Below, piece by piece: positions 1-7,955 of a DNA stretch of 17,789 nucleotides. The stretch is taken from positions 1-17,789 of the forward strand of contig JAFLDC010000014.1 in NCBI GenBank assembly GCA_017302775.1, written 5' to 3'. The notes beneath the pieces were generated by a model. The model saw nothing but the letters and a program-made list of their open reading frames with translations. It searched no databases and was not told the DNA's origin. The DNA comes from Sphingomonadales bacterium. GTDB lineage: Bacteria; Pseudomonadota; Alphaproteobacteria; Sphingomonadales; Sphingomonadaceae. Each line of letters starts with the position of its first letter. Position 1 is the stretch's first letter. Both the position numbers and the translations under genes were made by a program.

Positions 1-257
1 TGACCGACCGCAAGGAAGTAATCGGGATTGAAGCCGGGCGAACCGTCCTGCTTGGCCGCGTTGGGCAACCGGTTGCCCGCCCGGCGGTCGTCATCCGCGG
101 GCCACGGCAGTTGGTGCTGGCGCTATTGTTCCTGAAAATGCCAGCGGCCCAGTTGCAGGCTTCCGGCTTGCAGATCGAGGGCGACGCCACGGCAATCAAG
201 GCGCTGCAAGATTCGCTCGATCCGTTGCCGGAGGGTTTCAATATCGCGGAACCGTAA
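1..257 (+). CDS. Alkyl/aryl-sulfatase, C-terminal end only (SCP2-like domain)
   Basis: This is an open frame that enters from the left edge (codons in register from base 3) and stops at TAA 255-257, giving about 84 residues. The fragment resembles the C-terminal SCP2-like (sterol-carrier-fold) domain of linear alkyl sulfatases of the metallo-beta-lactamase superfamily (SdsA1/BDS1 type). The signs are a hydrophobic strand-helix part, a segment reading IEGDATAIKALQDSLDPL, and the ending FNIAEP, which is like the FNIVTP-type ending of that family. In complete enzymes this domain follows the zinc-binding hydrolase and dimerisation domains and is thought to help hold the alkyl chain. The catalytic part lies outside the window, so activity cannot be judged. 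It converges on mltG with only 23 bp between the two stops, and I see no clear terminator there. Another SCP2-domain protein is possible but less likely. Confidence 0.72.
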   Translation, partial: TDRKEVIGIEAGRTVLLGRVGQPVARPAVVIRGPRQLVLALLFLKMPAAQLQASGLQIEGDATAIKALQDSLDPLPEGFNIAEP

Positions 258-280
258 GGTTTGACCGTCCGGACGACAGC

Positions 281-1258
281 TTAGAAATCGCCCCGCTGTT
301 TGCGGATCGTGAACCATTTTTCGACGTTGGCGTTGTGCTCTTGCAATGTCGTCGCGAAGGCATGACCGCCAGTGCCATCAGCGACCATATAGAGCACATC
401 GGTGGTTGCCGGGTTAAGCACCGCAACGATCGAATCCCGCCCCGGATTGGTGATCGGTCCTTTCGGCAAGCCGGTCATTGTGTAGGTATTGTAATCGTTC
501 ACCGCATTGATTTCTGACTGGCGAATGCGGCGGCCGAGCGGCTTGCCCTTGGTGATTGGATAGATGATGGTCGGATCAGCCTGAAGCAGCATGTTCTGCC
601 GCACCCGGTTGGAATAGAGCCCTGCAACCATCTTGCGCTCACTTGGCTTGCCGGTCTCCTTTTCAACGATGGAGGCCAGCACCACCGCTTCTTGCGGGGT
701 CTTCACCACGGTATTGGCCCCGCGCTTTTCCCATTCCTCAGCCAGGGCGCGCTGCATCGCTGCCTGCATGCGCGCCAACACCGCTTGCCGCGTTTCCCCG
801 CGCTGAATTTCATAAGTATCCGGAAGGATCGAGCCCTCCGGTGGAACCGCGATTTCGCCAGTGAGCATGGGGTTGGCCATCAGCCGTTCGTACACCATGA
901 TCGACGGCATACCCTCAGGCACGGTAACAAACCGGCGCAGCACTTCATCGCCTGCGATCCGGTCCAGCACCTGGGACATCGACGCCCCCTTGGGCAGAAG
1001 GAATTCACCGGCCTTGATCGACGAGCCTGCACCAAAAATGCGTGCGCGCAGCTTGAACGCCGATGCCGATGCAATCGCGCCGGTCTTTTCCAGCTGTTCC
1101 GCCACGCTGGAAAGGCTGGAGCCGTCCGGTACCGTGAAGGCAGTATCCTTAGTCAACGGGCCGGACGAATACCAACCACCCAGAAACCAGGCGATGACTC
1201 CGAAAAACAGCAGGATCGCCGCCACCAACGGCGTGCGCCCCCAACGCGATCCGAGCAT
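281..1258 (-). CDS. mltG: Endolytic murein transglycosylase MltG (YceG family)
   Basis: This 325-residue inner-membrane enzyme is expected to cut nascent glycan strands in peptidoglycan and release them with a 1,6-anhydro end, limiting glycan chain length. A single transmembrane helix spans about residues 10-30, and the rest is periplasmic. The YceG domain covers about residues 40-320. The catalytic glutamate is E199 in the conserved SIVEKET stretch. Other family signatures are LQADPTIIY (about 225-233) and GLPKGPITNPG (about 263-273). The length matches the family. Its ATG shares one base with the fabF stop (TGATG), and a GGTGGAAG Shine-Dalgarno lies inside the end of fabF, so translation is probably coupled. 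The order acpP-fabF-mltG is common in Proteobacteria and supports the call. Confidence 0.95.
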   Translation of the reverse strand: MLGSRWGRTPLVAAILLFFGVIAWFLGGWYSSGPLTKDTAFTVPDGSSLSSVAEQLEKTGAIASASAFKLRARIFGAGSSIKAGEFLLPKGASMSQVLDRIAGDEVLRRFVTVPEGMPSIMVYERLMANPMLTGEIAVPPEGSILPDTYEIQRGETRQAVLARMQAAMQRALAEEWEKRGANTVVKTPQEAVVLASIVEKETGKPSERKMVAGLYSNRVRQNMLLQADPTIIYPITKGKPLGRRIRQSEINAVNDYNTYTMTGLPKGPITNPGRDSIVAVLNPATTDVLYMVADGTGGHAFATTLQEHNANVEKWFTIRKQRGDF

Positions 1259-2520
1259 CAGTCTTCCACCGCCTTGACGATGACACTGGCATTTGTTCCG
1301 CCAAACCCGAAAGAATTATTGAGTGCAGCGCGAACCCGACGTTTTTTGGCCACTTTGGGAACCAGATCGACCCCTTCGGTACCTTCGTCGGGGTTGTCGA
1401 GGTTCAATGTAGGGGGGACAACCTGATCGCGAATAGCGAGGATGCAAAAGATTGTCTCGACCGCGCCGGCGCCGCCCAGCAAATGGCCGATGGCGGATTT
1501 GGTGCTACTCATCGATGCGCCGGTCAGATCATCGCCCAGCACCCGTTTCACCGCACCCAGTTCAATCGTGTCGGCCATGGTGGAGGTGCCGTGCGCGTTG
1601 ACATAGTCGATATCGCCCGGCTTCATCCCCGCCTTGCGCATTGCCATACGCATGGAGAGCTCCGCCCCCTTTCCTTCTGGATGCGGCGCCGTGACGTGGT
1701 AAGCATCGCCCGAGAGGCCGTAGCCGACCACCTCGGCATATATCTTGGCGCCGCGGGCTTTGGCGTGCTCATATTCTTCAAGCACAACCACGCCGGCGCC
1801 TTCGCCCATCACAAAGCCATCCCGGTCCTTGTCGTAAGGGCGGCTGGCCTGCTCGGGGCGATCGTTGAAGCTGCAGTTCAATGCCCGGGCCTGGGCGAAA
1901 CCGGCAACGCCCAACGGATTGATGGTACCTTCAGCACCGCCTGCGAGCATCACGTCGGCGTCACCGTCCCTGATCATCCGAGCGGCATCACCGATAGAAT
2001 GCGCACCGGTGGAACAGGCGGTCACCACTGCATGGTTCGGCCCCATCAGCCCGTACTTGATGCTAACCTGACCCGAAATCAGATTGATCAATCGGCCATG
2101 AACAAAATGCGGAGACACCCGGCCAGGGCCCTTCTCGTGCAGAACGATCGACTCGCTCTCGATCCCAGGCAAGCCGCCAATCCCCGATCCGATCGAGCAA
2201 CCTGTGCGTTCCTTGAGGTCATCGCTCATCTCAGTCAGACCGGCATCTTCAAGCGCCTGCCCGGCGGCATCGATGCCGTAGATGATAAATGGATCAACCT
2301 GGCGCTGGACTTTGTGATCAACACGCTTGTTGGGATCGAAGCCGTAAGGATGATCGGCCGGCTTCACTTCGCAAGCGATATGGCACTTCTGCTCGACCGG
2401 ATCGAACCGGGTGATCCTTCCCGCCCCGCTCTTGCCTGCGATCAGATTGGCCCATGTGGTTTCGACGTCACCACCCAGAGGGGTAACAAGACCGAGACCG
2501 GTTACGACGACACGCCGCAT
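1258..2520 (-). CDS. fabF: 3-oxoacyl-[acyl-carrier-protein] synthase II (FabF, KAS II)
   Basis: This 420-residue condensing enzyme elongates acyl-ACP with malonyl-ACP in type II fatty acid synthesis in the cytoplasm. The thiolase-fold protein shows the Cys-His-His triad of KAS I/II enzymes: C169 in TACSTGAH, H310 in NAHGTST and H346 in KSAIGHLLGGAGAVE, with the conserved K341 nearby. The glycine-rich FGFGGTNAS segment close to the C-terminus is also intact. The length is typical (about 410-420). The ATG at 2518-2520 follows a good GGAGAAAG ribosome-binding site. It lies downstream of acpP, its substrate carrier, with a 134-bp gap that holds two stem-loops, and upstream of mltG with touching ends. 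FabF is preferred over FabB because of the full-length match and the acpP-fabF order. Confidence 0.96.
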   Translation of the reverse strand: MRRVVVTGLGLVTPLGGDVETTWANLIAGKSGAGRITRFDPVEQKCHIACEVKPADHPYGFDPNKRVDHKVQRQVDPFIIYGIDAAGQALEDAGLTEMSDDLKERTGCSIGSGIGGLPGIESESIVLHEKGPGRVSPHFVHGRLINLISGQVSIKYGLMGPNHAVVTACSTGAHSIGDAARMIRDGDADVMLAGGAEGTINPLGVAGFAQARALNCSFNDRPEQASRPYDKDRDGFVMGEGAGVVVLEEYEHAKARGAKIYAEVVGYGLSGDAYHVTAPHPEGKGAELSMRMAMRKAGMKPGDIDYVNAHGTSTMADTIELGAVKRVLGDDLTGASMSSTKSAIGHLLGGAGAVETIFCILAIRDQVVPPTLNLDNPDEGTEGVDLVPKVAKKRRVRAALNNSFGFGGTNASVIVKAVED

Positions 2521-2548
2521 CTTACTTTCTCCAAACCCAGAAATGACA

Positions 2549-2579
2549 ACAGGCCCAGCCCTTTACGGGCCGAGCCTGT
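2549..2579 (-). terminator. Stem-loop between acpP and fabF
   Basis: An outer 6-bp stem (ACAGGC 2549-2554 with GCCTGT 2574-2579) encloses, after a 3x3 internal loop, an inner 4-bp stem (GCCC 2558-2561 with GGGC 2567-2570) and a loop TTTAC. There is no U-run on the minus-strand side, so this is unlikely to be a full intrinsic terminator. It may attenuate read-through from the highly expressed acpP into fabF or protect the acpP 3' end. The structure is visible in the sequence; the function is inferred. Confidence 0.4.
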
Positions 2580-2602
2580 CAAAGGCCGTGATCGCGGTCA
2601 AT

Positions 2603-2620
2603 CGACATCCTGCGATGTCG
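2603..2620 (-). other. Hairpin just downstream of acpP
   Basis: A perfect 6-bp inverted repeat, CGACAT (2603-2608) and ATGTCG (2615-2620), with a 6-base loop begins about 34 bases past the acpP stop. It may stabilise the acpP mRNA 3' end or mark a processing site. There is no adjacent T-run on either strand. Confidence 0.35.
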
Positions 2621-2654
2621 CGGCTCAGCAGAACGGCCCGGCAGCCAAGGGCAA

Positions 2655-2891
2655 TCAGCCCTTGTTGTCGTTGATGTATTTGATCGCGTCGGAAACCGTG
2701 CTGATCTTCTCAGCTGCGTCATCAGGAATTTCAACGCCGAATTCTTCTTCGAACGCCATCACCAGCTCAACAATATCGAGCGAATCAGCGCCCAGATCGT
2801 CAATGAAGCTGGCATCTTCGGTAACCTTGTCAGCCTCGACGCCGAGGTGTTCGACAACGATCTTCTTAACCCGATCAGCGGTGTCGCTCAT
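2655..2891 (-). CDS. acpP: Acyl carrier protein AcpP
   Basis: This 78-residue acidic cytoplasmic protein carries growing fatty acyl chains on a phosphopantetheine arm. The arm attaches to S37 in the conserved [19 protein letters not shown] region, and the DSL motif is intact. The length and four-helix pattern are those of bacterial AcpP. The frame is open well upstream, but the ATG at 2889-2891 is the start because it gives the standard MSDTADRV N-terminus and is preceded by AAGGGAAA at the right spacing. The gene is first in an acpP-fabF-mltG run and has a promoter candidate (TTGCCA-17-TAGGGC) about 45 bp upstream. A protein of this kind is normally among the most abundant in the cell, which fits the strong ribosome-binding site. 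Confidence 0.97.
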   Translation of the reverse strand: MSDTADRVKKIVVEHLGVEADKVTEDASFIDDLGADSLDIVELVMAFEEEFGVEIPDDAAEKISTVSDAIKYINDNKG

Positions 2892-2935
2892 GGTGTTTCC
2901 CTTCGTGAACGGCAGATTAAATTTGTTCGGCCATC

Positions 2936-2964
2936 GCCCTAGAGAACGGCGCGGCGGCTGGCAA
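2936..2964 (-). promoter_or_regulatory. Candidate promoter of acpP-fabF-mltG
   Basis: On the minus strand TTGCCA (2959-2964) and TAGGGC (2936-2941) are separated by exactly 17 bp, as expected for the housekeeping sigma factor of alphaproteobacteria. The -10 box is 44 bp from the acpP start, leaving room for a short leader. The 121-bp gap behind the upstream gene (2892-3012) holds nothing else I can name. Confidence 0.5.
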
Positions 2965-3012
2965 GAGGGTGCACGGTTTGCCAACGAAAACGGCATAACC
3001 AACGATCGCCTG

Positions 3013-3969
3013 CTAGGGCCGCTGATGGCGCTCCGCCTGCACAAGCGCACGCTTTGCCGCCGCAAGGCGATCTTTCCCCCGCAGCGCTGCAGAATGACGC
3101 GGGTTGGCCGCGAGGGCTCGGGTATAATATAAATCCGCGTTGTCGCCCGTATCGGGTGCCGCTTCCCAGCACAGGCCGGTATTGAACTGCGACGGGGCGT
3201 GCCCGCGATTACGATCGGCCAGATCCAGCCAGATCTTGCAGGCACGCTTTACATCCGATTTGGTCAGCTTGACCGCCTGCTTGAACGCTTCCGAATCGAC
3301 CTTGCTTAGCCCTTTGCGATTTTCATCAACACGAATGTTTTCAACGGCAATTCGCGGGACAAAGTCCTGCCGTATGCGAACTGCAACCCGCCCGTTCAGC
3401 TCGCGGGCGATTGCATTGCGACTTTTGGGCGAAGTTTCGGCGTCCTCGCAATAATTGTCCTGATAATTTTCTGGTCGGTTGTCAGACCACAACAGGGTTC
3501 CATCCGTTGCTATCAACCGCAACGCAACCACCAGTTCGACCTGGCGCTTGGTGCAACGCACCATCACCTTCTCGCGGGCCGCAGTGCAGGCGCCCTTGGC
3601 ATCCTTGATGCAGCGGTCATGCTCTTCGGAATAGTCTGAGTACCGCACTTCGGTCTGCGCCGAACCACGCAGCAATGCTTCCCCACCGCGGCCGGTCGCG
3701 GCCGGGATGATCTGAAAATATCGCCCGGTGCCATCTTCCGCCTGCCGCAGCGAATCTTCAATCTGGACTGTCAAATCAGCCCCGGCGTCGCCGCCAAAAG
3801 GCTCAATCTGGATCGATCTGAGCGCGGCTGCTTCATCGCTGCCCGCCGGATACAAAACGGTCGTCGAAATCGTTTCCGCATAGGCCGCGCCCGCAAACAG
3901 CAGGCCAAGGCTCAAAAAGGCAAGGCGTCGCACTGACTTCTCCGGCTGATGAATGATGAATGGCATCAT
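3013..3969 (-). CDS. Secreted protein of unknown function, 318 residues
   Basis: I do not recognise a named family. The ATG at 3967-3969 gives a clear Sec signal peptide: charged n-region with RR, a hydrophobic core at about residues 16-29, and AYA-ET cleavage after residue 31. A second ATG follows directly at 3966 and has better spacing to the GGTGGTGG ribosome-binding sequence. The frame also continues upstream to a TTG at 4017, but that would bury the signal peptide and overlap aspS. The mature part looks like a mixed alpha/beta domain up to about residue 215. A helical C-terminal part (about 230-318), with an [18 protein letters not shown] stretch, resembles a TPR-like repeat. Six cysteines in the mature chain suggest disulfides in the periplasm. 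It lies 19 bp downstream of aspS, probably co-transcribed, and just ahead of the acpP promoter. A CsgG- or TolB-N-like fold is a guess only. Confidence 0.85.
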   Translation of the reverse strand: MMPFIIHQPEKSVRRLAFLSLGLLFAGAAYAETISTTVLYPAGSDEAAALRSIQIEPFGGDAGADLTVQIEDSLRQAEDGTGRYFQIIPAATGRGGEALLRGSAQTEVRYSDYSEEHDRCIKDAKGACTAAREKVMVRCTKRQVELVVALRLIATDGTLLWSDNRPENYQDNYCEDAETSPKSRNAIARELNGRVAVRIRQDFVPRIAVENIRVDENRKGLSKVDSEAFKQAVKLTKSDVKRACKIWLDLADRNRGHAPSQFNTGLCWEAAPDTGDNADLYYTRALAANPRHSAALRGKDRLAAAKRALVQAERHQRP

Positions 3970-3988
3970 GCCACCACCATACAGCCGG

Positions 3989-5776
3989 TCAACCTTGTTG
4001 CTTCGGTGGCTCCACAACGCGAATGTGCAACTCCCGCAGAGCTTTGGCTTCAGGCAGGGACGGTGCGCCCATCAGCAGATCTTCGGCGCGCTGGTTCATC
4101 GGGAACAGCGTTATCTCGCGCAGGTTCTGCACCCCGCAAAGCAGCATCACCATCCGGTCAACCCCGGCCGCCATCCCACCGTGCGGCGGCGCCCCATATT
4201 GGAATGCGCGGTACATTCCGCCAAAGCGCTCCTCGACATCCGCCTGCGCCAGCCCAGTGAGCTCAAACGCTTTGACCATCAGGTCGGGATGTTGGTTCCG
4301 GATTGATCCTGAGGCGAGCTCGTAACCATTGCAGACCATATCGTACTGGTATGCTTTGATCGTCAGCGGATCCTGCGTCTCCAACGCCTCCAGCCCGCCT
4401 TGCGGCATTGAGAACGGGTTGTGAGCGAAATCGATCTTCTTGTTGTCCTCGTCCCACTCGTAAAACGGGAAATCGATGATCCAGCAGAATTTGAACGCGT
4501 TGGCATCGATCAGTTCCAACTGTTCGCCAGTACGCGTTCGGGCCTGCCCCGCAAGCTTGGCTGCCTGGGCAGGGTCTCCGGCAGCAAAGAACGCGCCGTC
4601 GTCAGGGCCGAGCCCCAGCGAATCCCAGAGCGCAGCCATCTTGTCTTCGCCATGGTTTTTGGCGATCGGGCCGCCAAACACGCCGCCCTTGCGGGTAGCA
4701 TAACCAAGCCCGGCGTGACCCTCGCTGCGGGCCCATTCGTTCATGTCATCAAAAAACTTGCGGCTTTTGTCAGCTGTGTTGGGTGCCGGGATCAGCCGAA
4801 CCACACCGCCGCCATTTACGATTTTCTCGAACAGGCCAAACCCCGAAGTCGTGAATTCGCTGGTTACATCGCGAATCAACAACGGGTTGCGCAAATCCGG
4901 CTTGTCCGTACCATAGTCAAGCATTGCCTTGGCATAGGGAATACGCGGGAACTGCCCCGCTGGAGTGACACTCTTGCCGTCGGCGAAAGCTTCGAAAACG
5001 CCAGCCATCACTGGCTCCATCGTATCCCAAACTTCCTCCTGCGTGACGAAACTCATTTCCAGGTCAAGCTGGTAGAACTCGCCTGGCAGGCGATCGGCTC
5101 GCGGGTCTTCATCACGGAAACACGGCGCGATCTGGAAATAGCGATCAAAACCCGCGACCATGAGCAGCTGCTTATACTGTTGCGGGGCCTGCGGCAGGGC
5201 AAAGAATTTGCCGGGATGAATGCGGCTTGGCACCAGGAAATCGCGCGCGCCTTCTGGGCTGCTAGCCGTCAGGATCGGGGTCGAATATTCGGTAAACCCG
5301 ATGTCCTCCATCCGCCGCCGGGTTTCCCGCACGATGGCCGCCCGCTTGACGAGATTGGCGTGAAGCGTCTCGCGCCGCAAATCTAGGAACCGATATTTGA
5401 GGCGGATGTCTTCCGGATATTCCTGCTCACCGGCCACGGGCAGTGGTAATTCCTCGGCACGGCTCAGCACCGTGGCGGCACGTGCGTAAACTTCGATCGC
5501 TCCCGTCGGCAGGTTCGGATTGACGGTCCCCTCGCTACGCGCCTTCACCTCACCCTCGATCGTGACGACCGATTCCACACGCAGCCCTTCAAGGACGGCC
5601 AGTGCCGGACTGTCCACATCAGCGACGATCTGTGTCATGCCATAGTGATCGCGTAGATCGACAAACAGCACTCCGCCATGATCACGCTTGCGATGAATCC
5701 ATCCCGACAAGCGGATCGTCTGGCCTACGTCACTGGCGCGCAGCGCGCCGCAGGTGTGAGTGCGATAAAGATGCAT
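3989..5776 (-). CDS. aspS: Aspartate--tRNA(Asp/Asn) ligase, predicted non-discriminating
   Basis: This 595-residue class II aminoacyl-tRNA synthetase attaches aspartate to tRNA. An N-terminal OB-fold anticodon-binding domain covers about residues 1-105. The catalytic core follows, with motif 2 in the stretch [21 protein letters not shown], the GAD insertion domain of bacterial AspRS in the middle, and motif 3 as [11 protein letters not shown] near the C-terminus. H33 (in RKRDHGG) and G83 (in SEGTVNPN) sit where non-discriminating enzymes such as that of Pseudomonas aeruginosa have H31 and G83; discriminating enzymes such as E. coli's have Leu and Lys there. It therefore probably also makes Asp-tRNA(Asn) for GatCAB, although gatCAB is not in this window. 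The start codon gives the normal [11 protein letters not shown]-terminus. A strong promoter candidate lies upstream. Confidence 0.97.
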   Translation of the reverse strand: MHLYRTHTCGALRASDVGQTIRLSGWIHRKRDHGGVLFVDLRDHYGMTQIVADVDSPALAVLEGLRVESVVTIEGEVKARSEGTVNPNLPTGAIEVYARAATVLSRAEELPLPVAGEQEYPEDIRLKYRFLDLRRETLHANLVKRAAIVRETRRRMEDIGFTEYSTPILTASSPEGARDFLVPSRIHPGKFFALPQAPQQYKQLLMVAGFDRYFQIAPCFRDEDPRADRLPGEFYQLDLEMSFVTQEEVWDTMEPVMAGVFEAFADGKSVTPAGQFPRIPYAKAMLDYGTDKPDLRNPLLIRDVTSEFTTSGFGLFEKIVNGGGVVRLIPAPNTADKSRKFFDDMNEWARSEGHAGLGYATRKGGVFGGPIAKNHGEDKMAALWDSLGLGPDDGAFFAAGDPAQAAKLAGQARTRTGEQLELIDANAFKFCWIIDFPFYEWDEDNKKIDFAHNPFSMPQGGLEALETQDPLTIKAYQYDMVCNGYELASGSIRNQHPDLMVKAFELTGLAQADVEERFGGMYRAFQYGAPPHGGMAAGVDRMVMLLCGVQNLREITLFPMNQRAEDLLMGAPSLPEAKALRELHIRVVEPPKQQG

Positions 5777-5820
5777 GAAACCGTCAGCTTCCGAATTGAA
5801 AATAAGGGTGCGTCAGCATG

Positions 5821-5838
5821 GGACGCCGAATGGCGCCC
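5821..5838 (-). other. Hairpin in the aspS leader
   Basis: On the minus strand GGGCGCC (5832-5838) and GGCGTCC (5821-5827) pair over 7 bp, with one G-U pair, around a loop ATTC. It sits at the 5' end of the predicted aspS transcript, partly overlapping the -10 box. It lacks the specifier and T-loop features of a T-box. The function is unknown; it may act in mRNA stability. Confidence 0.35.
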
Positions 5839-5866
5839 TAACAACCGCCGATCAGCGCTTTGTCAA
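5838..5866 (-). promoter_or_regulatory. Candidate promoter of aspS
   Basis: On the minus strand a consensus -35 box TTGACA (5861-5866) is followed after 17 bp by TGTTAG (5838-5843). The sequence continues as GGGCGCC, so TTAGGGC here resembles the -10 region of the acpP promoter candidate. The -10 box is 61 bp from the aspS start. It probably also drives the secreted-protein gene downstream. Confidence 0.55.
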
Positions 5867-5890
5867 GACTTGGCAGGTTGTCTTGGCCGA

Positions 5891-7072
5891 TCAGACGCTG
5901 CGTTTGAGCCAGGAATAGGCCGCTTCGCCAACCCGGATCGCTTGTAATGCGCGGTGCCGAATTGGACCGCCCAGCGAAATCCGGTAGTCTGCCAAGCCAA
6001 GTTCGCCGGACCACAGCCGGGAAACTGGCTGCTGCCCGGACGCCGAGCAACTGTCAAAGCTGAGCGCGGGGCTCAGTTCAGAAAAGCGGCGGGTAATCCA
6101 ATCGAGCAGCAACACTCCGGGGCCGTAGCGCGCTGCGTTTTCGTCATAGGCAGACTTGAAGCCGTACCAGCGGGCGCTGCCAATCAGTATGGTCGAGAAG
6201 GCCAGCAAACGCTCGCCAACGTGAAGCGTCGCCACTTCAAATTTGCCGGCTGCGGCACCGGCAAGCGCCACCTCCCTGAACAAGGACGCCGTTCCGGCCG
6301 ACGAAGCCAGTGCCGAGCCGCGGCGCCCCTTCCATCCCGACGCTTCCAGTTTGAGCAGTTCGTCGATCATGTCGGCAATCCGTTCCGGATCACGGCTCGC
6401 CGCAAAGCGCGGCTGGCCAAGCTCTCGGTTCAGTTTGCGCTCCAATCCAGCGATACGGCGCTGCTGTTGGGGCGGGGATGCAATAGCACCGCCGGAACGA
6501 AGCCCGGGGCGCGAATGAAATGCTTCAATCTCGAACTCGCGGCCATCGGCTATGCAGGCTTCGAGCAAAGCATGGGTGATCTGGTCGTCGTCGGGCATTC
6601 GCGGCACGCAGAATGCCAACTCGCTACCTGGCTCAGCTTCAAGGCCGGCCAGCAGCGCTCTCCAGAATATCTCTGCTTGGCCCGTGCGCAACAAGGGTGT
6701 TCCGACAAACTGGTTCGGATGCTGCCATGCAACCCAATTCGGCAAGGGTGCCTTGCCACGCCACGGTTTGCGGGCGACAGGCAGAACACCGAGCCATTCA
6801 CCCGCGTCGTCGGCGACGATGGCCAGGCTGGCTTCTGCAGCATTATCACAATGTTGTAACGCGGCTTTCATGAACCAATGATCGGCGAACGGACTGACGG
6901 CCTGTGCCGCGTCGGTCAGACGCTGCCAGGCAGCCTGGTCGGCGGAAGTAAGCGCAGCCCGTCTGACCAAGCGAAAACGAAGGCCTGCCTGACCAAGATC
7001 GAAGCGTGCCTCGGATCGCCACGCGGCCGCCAGCACCGTATCGAACTGTTCGAGGAAGTTGAGCTCCAGCAT
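5891..7072 (-). CDS. GNAT-family acyltransferase, CelD/BcsL type
   Basis: This 393-residue protein is predicted to be cytoplasmic, with no signal peptide or membrane segment. The pattern is that of the Acetyltransf_6 (CelD-like) family: an N-terminal half with a split GNAT-like part and a C-terminal GNAT core at about residues 190-350. The core includes a stretch reading EVATLHVGERLLAFSTILIG and then YGFKSAYDENAARYGPGVLLLDWITRRF, the usual acceptor/acyl-CoA-binding region of these proteins. Known relatives are found in exopolysaccharide or cellulose gene clusters, or resemble FemAB aminoacyl-transferases that act on lipid-linked or peptide acceptors. No such cluster is visible here. It starts 4 bp after the stop of the JmjC/cupin-like gene, so the two are surely co-transcribed. 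The substrate is unknown. Confidence 0.85.
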   Translation of the reverse strand: MLELNFLEQFDTVLAAAWRSEARFDLGQAGLRFRLVRRAALTSADQAAWQRLTDAAQAVSPFADHWFMKAALQHCDNAAEASLAIVADDAGEWLGVLPVARKPWRGKAPLPNWVAWQHPNQFVGTPLLRTGQAEIFWRALLAGLEAEPGSELAFCVPRMPDDDQITHALLEACIADGREFEIEAFHSRPGLRSGGAIASPPQQQRRIAGLERKLNRELGQPRFAASRDPERIADMIDELLKLEASGWKGRRGSALASSAGTASLFREVALAGAAAGKFEVATLHVGERLLAFSTILIGSARWYGFKSAYDENAARYGPGVLLLDWITRRFSELSPALSFDSCSASGQQPVSRLWSGELGLADYRISLGGPIRHRALQAIRVGEAAYSWLKRSV

Positions 7073-7076
7073 GACG

Positions 7077-7955
7077 CTACACCAGACCTAGTCTGCCGGC
7101 ACCGCGGCGCATGGCCGCCTTCAGACGGGCTCGCCCTGGAAAGGCCGGCGGCGGACTGGGACTGGCCCCCATTCGATCCAGCCAGGCGTTAAATTGCCAG
7201 GCCGCTTCAAGCTCCAGCGTGGTTCGGTTTGACCAGGTCAGTGACAAGGATATGGACGGCGCAGCATCGACTTCGACCCAGTGTGGAGCCTTGTAGGGCA
7301 CGAACAGCGCTGAACCTGCCTCAAGCGAATGAACCTTGGCCCCTTCTTGCAGTGAAGGCGACCAAGCCAGCAGATTGTCACCATCGACATGAAATCGCTG
7401 CTGGGTCGCGGTGTCGATCCAGGGGGGCCGCACGGGGCAAGTCGCAAAGCGTTTTGTACCGGCAATCTGGAACAGGATATTGAATTCCGGATCGAAGTGA
7501 AACGGGGTGAGCGTGCCGGGCGAAGAGATGAAGATGAAAGCCCGCGGGCGAAGCGCGGCCCCGTGGCGCCCTGTAACCGGCGCCATTTCCACAATGAGCC
7601 GCTCAAGCAGATCCGCATATTCAGGCAAGGTTTCCGCAAATCGGAGCATGACCCATCGCCTGGCCGTTTCGATGTTTCGGATCGTATCAGCAGCTGTTCC
7701 AAATTGGTTCCCGGCAAAGGCAAACTCGCCGCCGTTGGAATTGCTCGATTCGCGGCATTCAACCCGTGCCGGATCCATGCGTTCGGCCGCTTGGGCCAAG
7801 GCTTCGAGTGTCAGCAAGGGATGGTGAGCCAAGCTGTGACCAAAACATGCCGGTTGCAGCGGATAGGCAGCGGCCAACGCATCCAGGGCATCATCCCCCA
7901 GGATCGAGCACGATCCGAAATCAAGCCTGTCGGGCGCCAGATCCATCCTGCGCAC
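7077..7955 (-). CDS. JmjC/cupin_8-like Fe(II)/2-oxoglutarate oxygenase
   Basis: This is a 292-residue protein with a jelly-roll core at about residues 135-235. Metal ligands of the JmjC class are in place: H153 and D155 in TPFHFDPEFN, and H225 in the segment APHWVEV. K168 (in GTKRF) is at the position expected to hold 2-oxoglutarate. Bacterial members hydroxylate protein side chains or small molecules; the target here is unknown. The start is uncertain: the longest form uses GTG 7953-7955, and ATG 7944-7946 would give 289 residues. Neither has a good Shine-Dalgarno. It is the first gene of a two-gene unit with the CelD-type GNAT protein, which suggests both act on one acceptor or pathway. It is divergent from rnd. 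Confidence 0.82.
   Translation of the reverse strand: MRRMDLAPDRLDFGSCSILGDDALDALAAAYPLQPACFGHSLAHHPLLTLEALAQAAERMDPARVECRESSNSNGGEFAFAGNQFGTAADTIRNIETARRWVMLRFAETLPEYADLLERLIVEMAPVTGRHGAALRPRAFIFISSPGTLTPFHFDPEFNILFQIAGTKRFATCPVRPPWIDTATQQRFHVDGDNLLAWSPSLQEGAKVHSLEAGSALFVPYKAPHWVEVDAAPSISLSLTWSNRTTLELEAAWQFNAWLDRMGASPSPPPAFPGRARLKAAMRRGAGRLGLV

Noticed and set aside
123..317. 64-codon minus-strand frame after mltG
   Set aside because: It overlaps the sulfatase C-terminal coding frame, which has a recognisable family ending, and has no ribosome-binding site.
1483..3132. 549-codon open frame on the plus strand
   Set aside because: It lies opposite fabF and acpP, whose catalytic motifs are intact; the frame is open because of G+C-rich codon bias and its translation resembles no protein.
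2655..3245. A long N-terminal extension of AcpP
   Set aside because: The extension is Arg/Pro-rich and overlaps the upstream gene and the promoter; the internal ATG at 2891 gives the standard 78-residue protein.
4421..5386. 321-codon plus-strand frame
   Set aside because: It is antisense to aspS, which has complete class II synthetase motifs.
5777..5838. T-box or riboswitch in the aspS leader
   Set aside because: Only a short hairpin is present; the T-box sequence and a specifier loop are absent, and such elements are not expected upstream of aspS in this group.
5954..6859. 301-codon plus-strand frame
   Set aside because: It is antisense to the GNAT gene; low-complexity, Arg/Gln-rich translation with no domain pattern.
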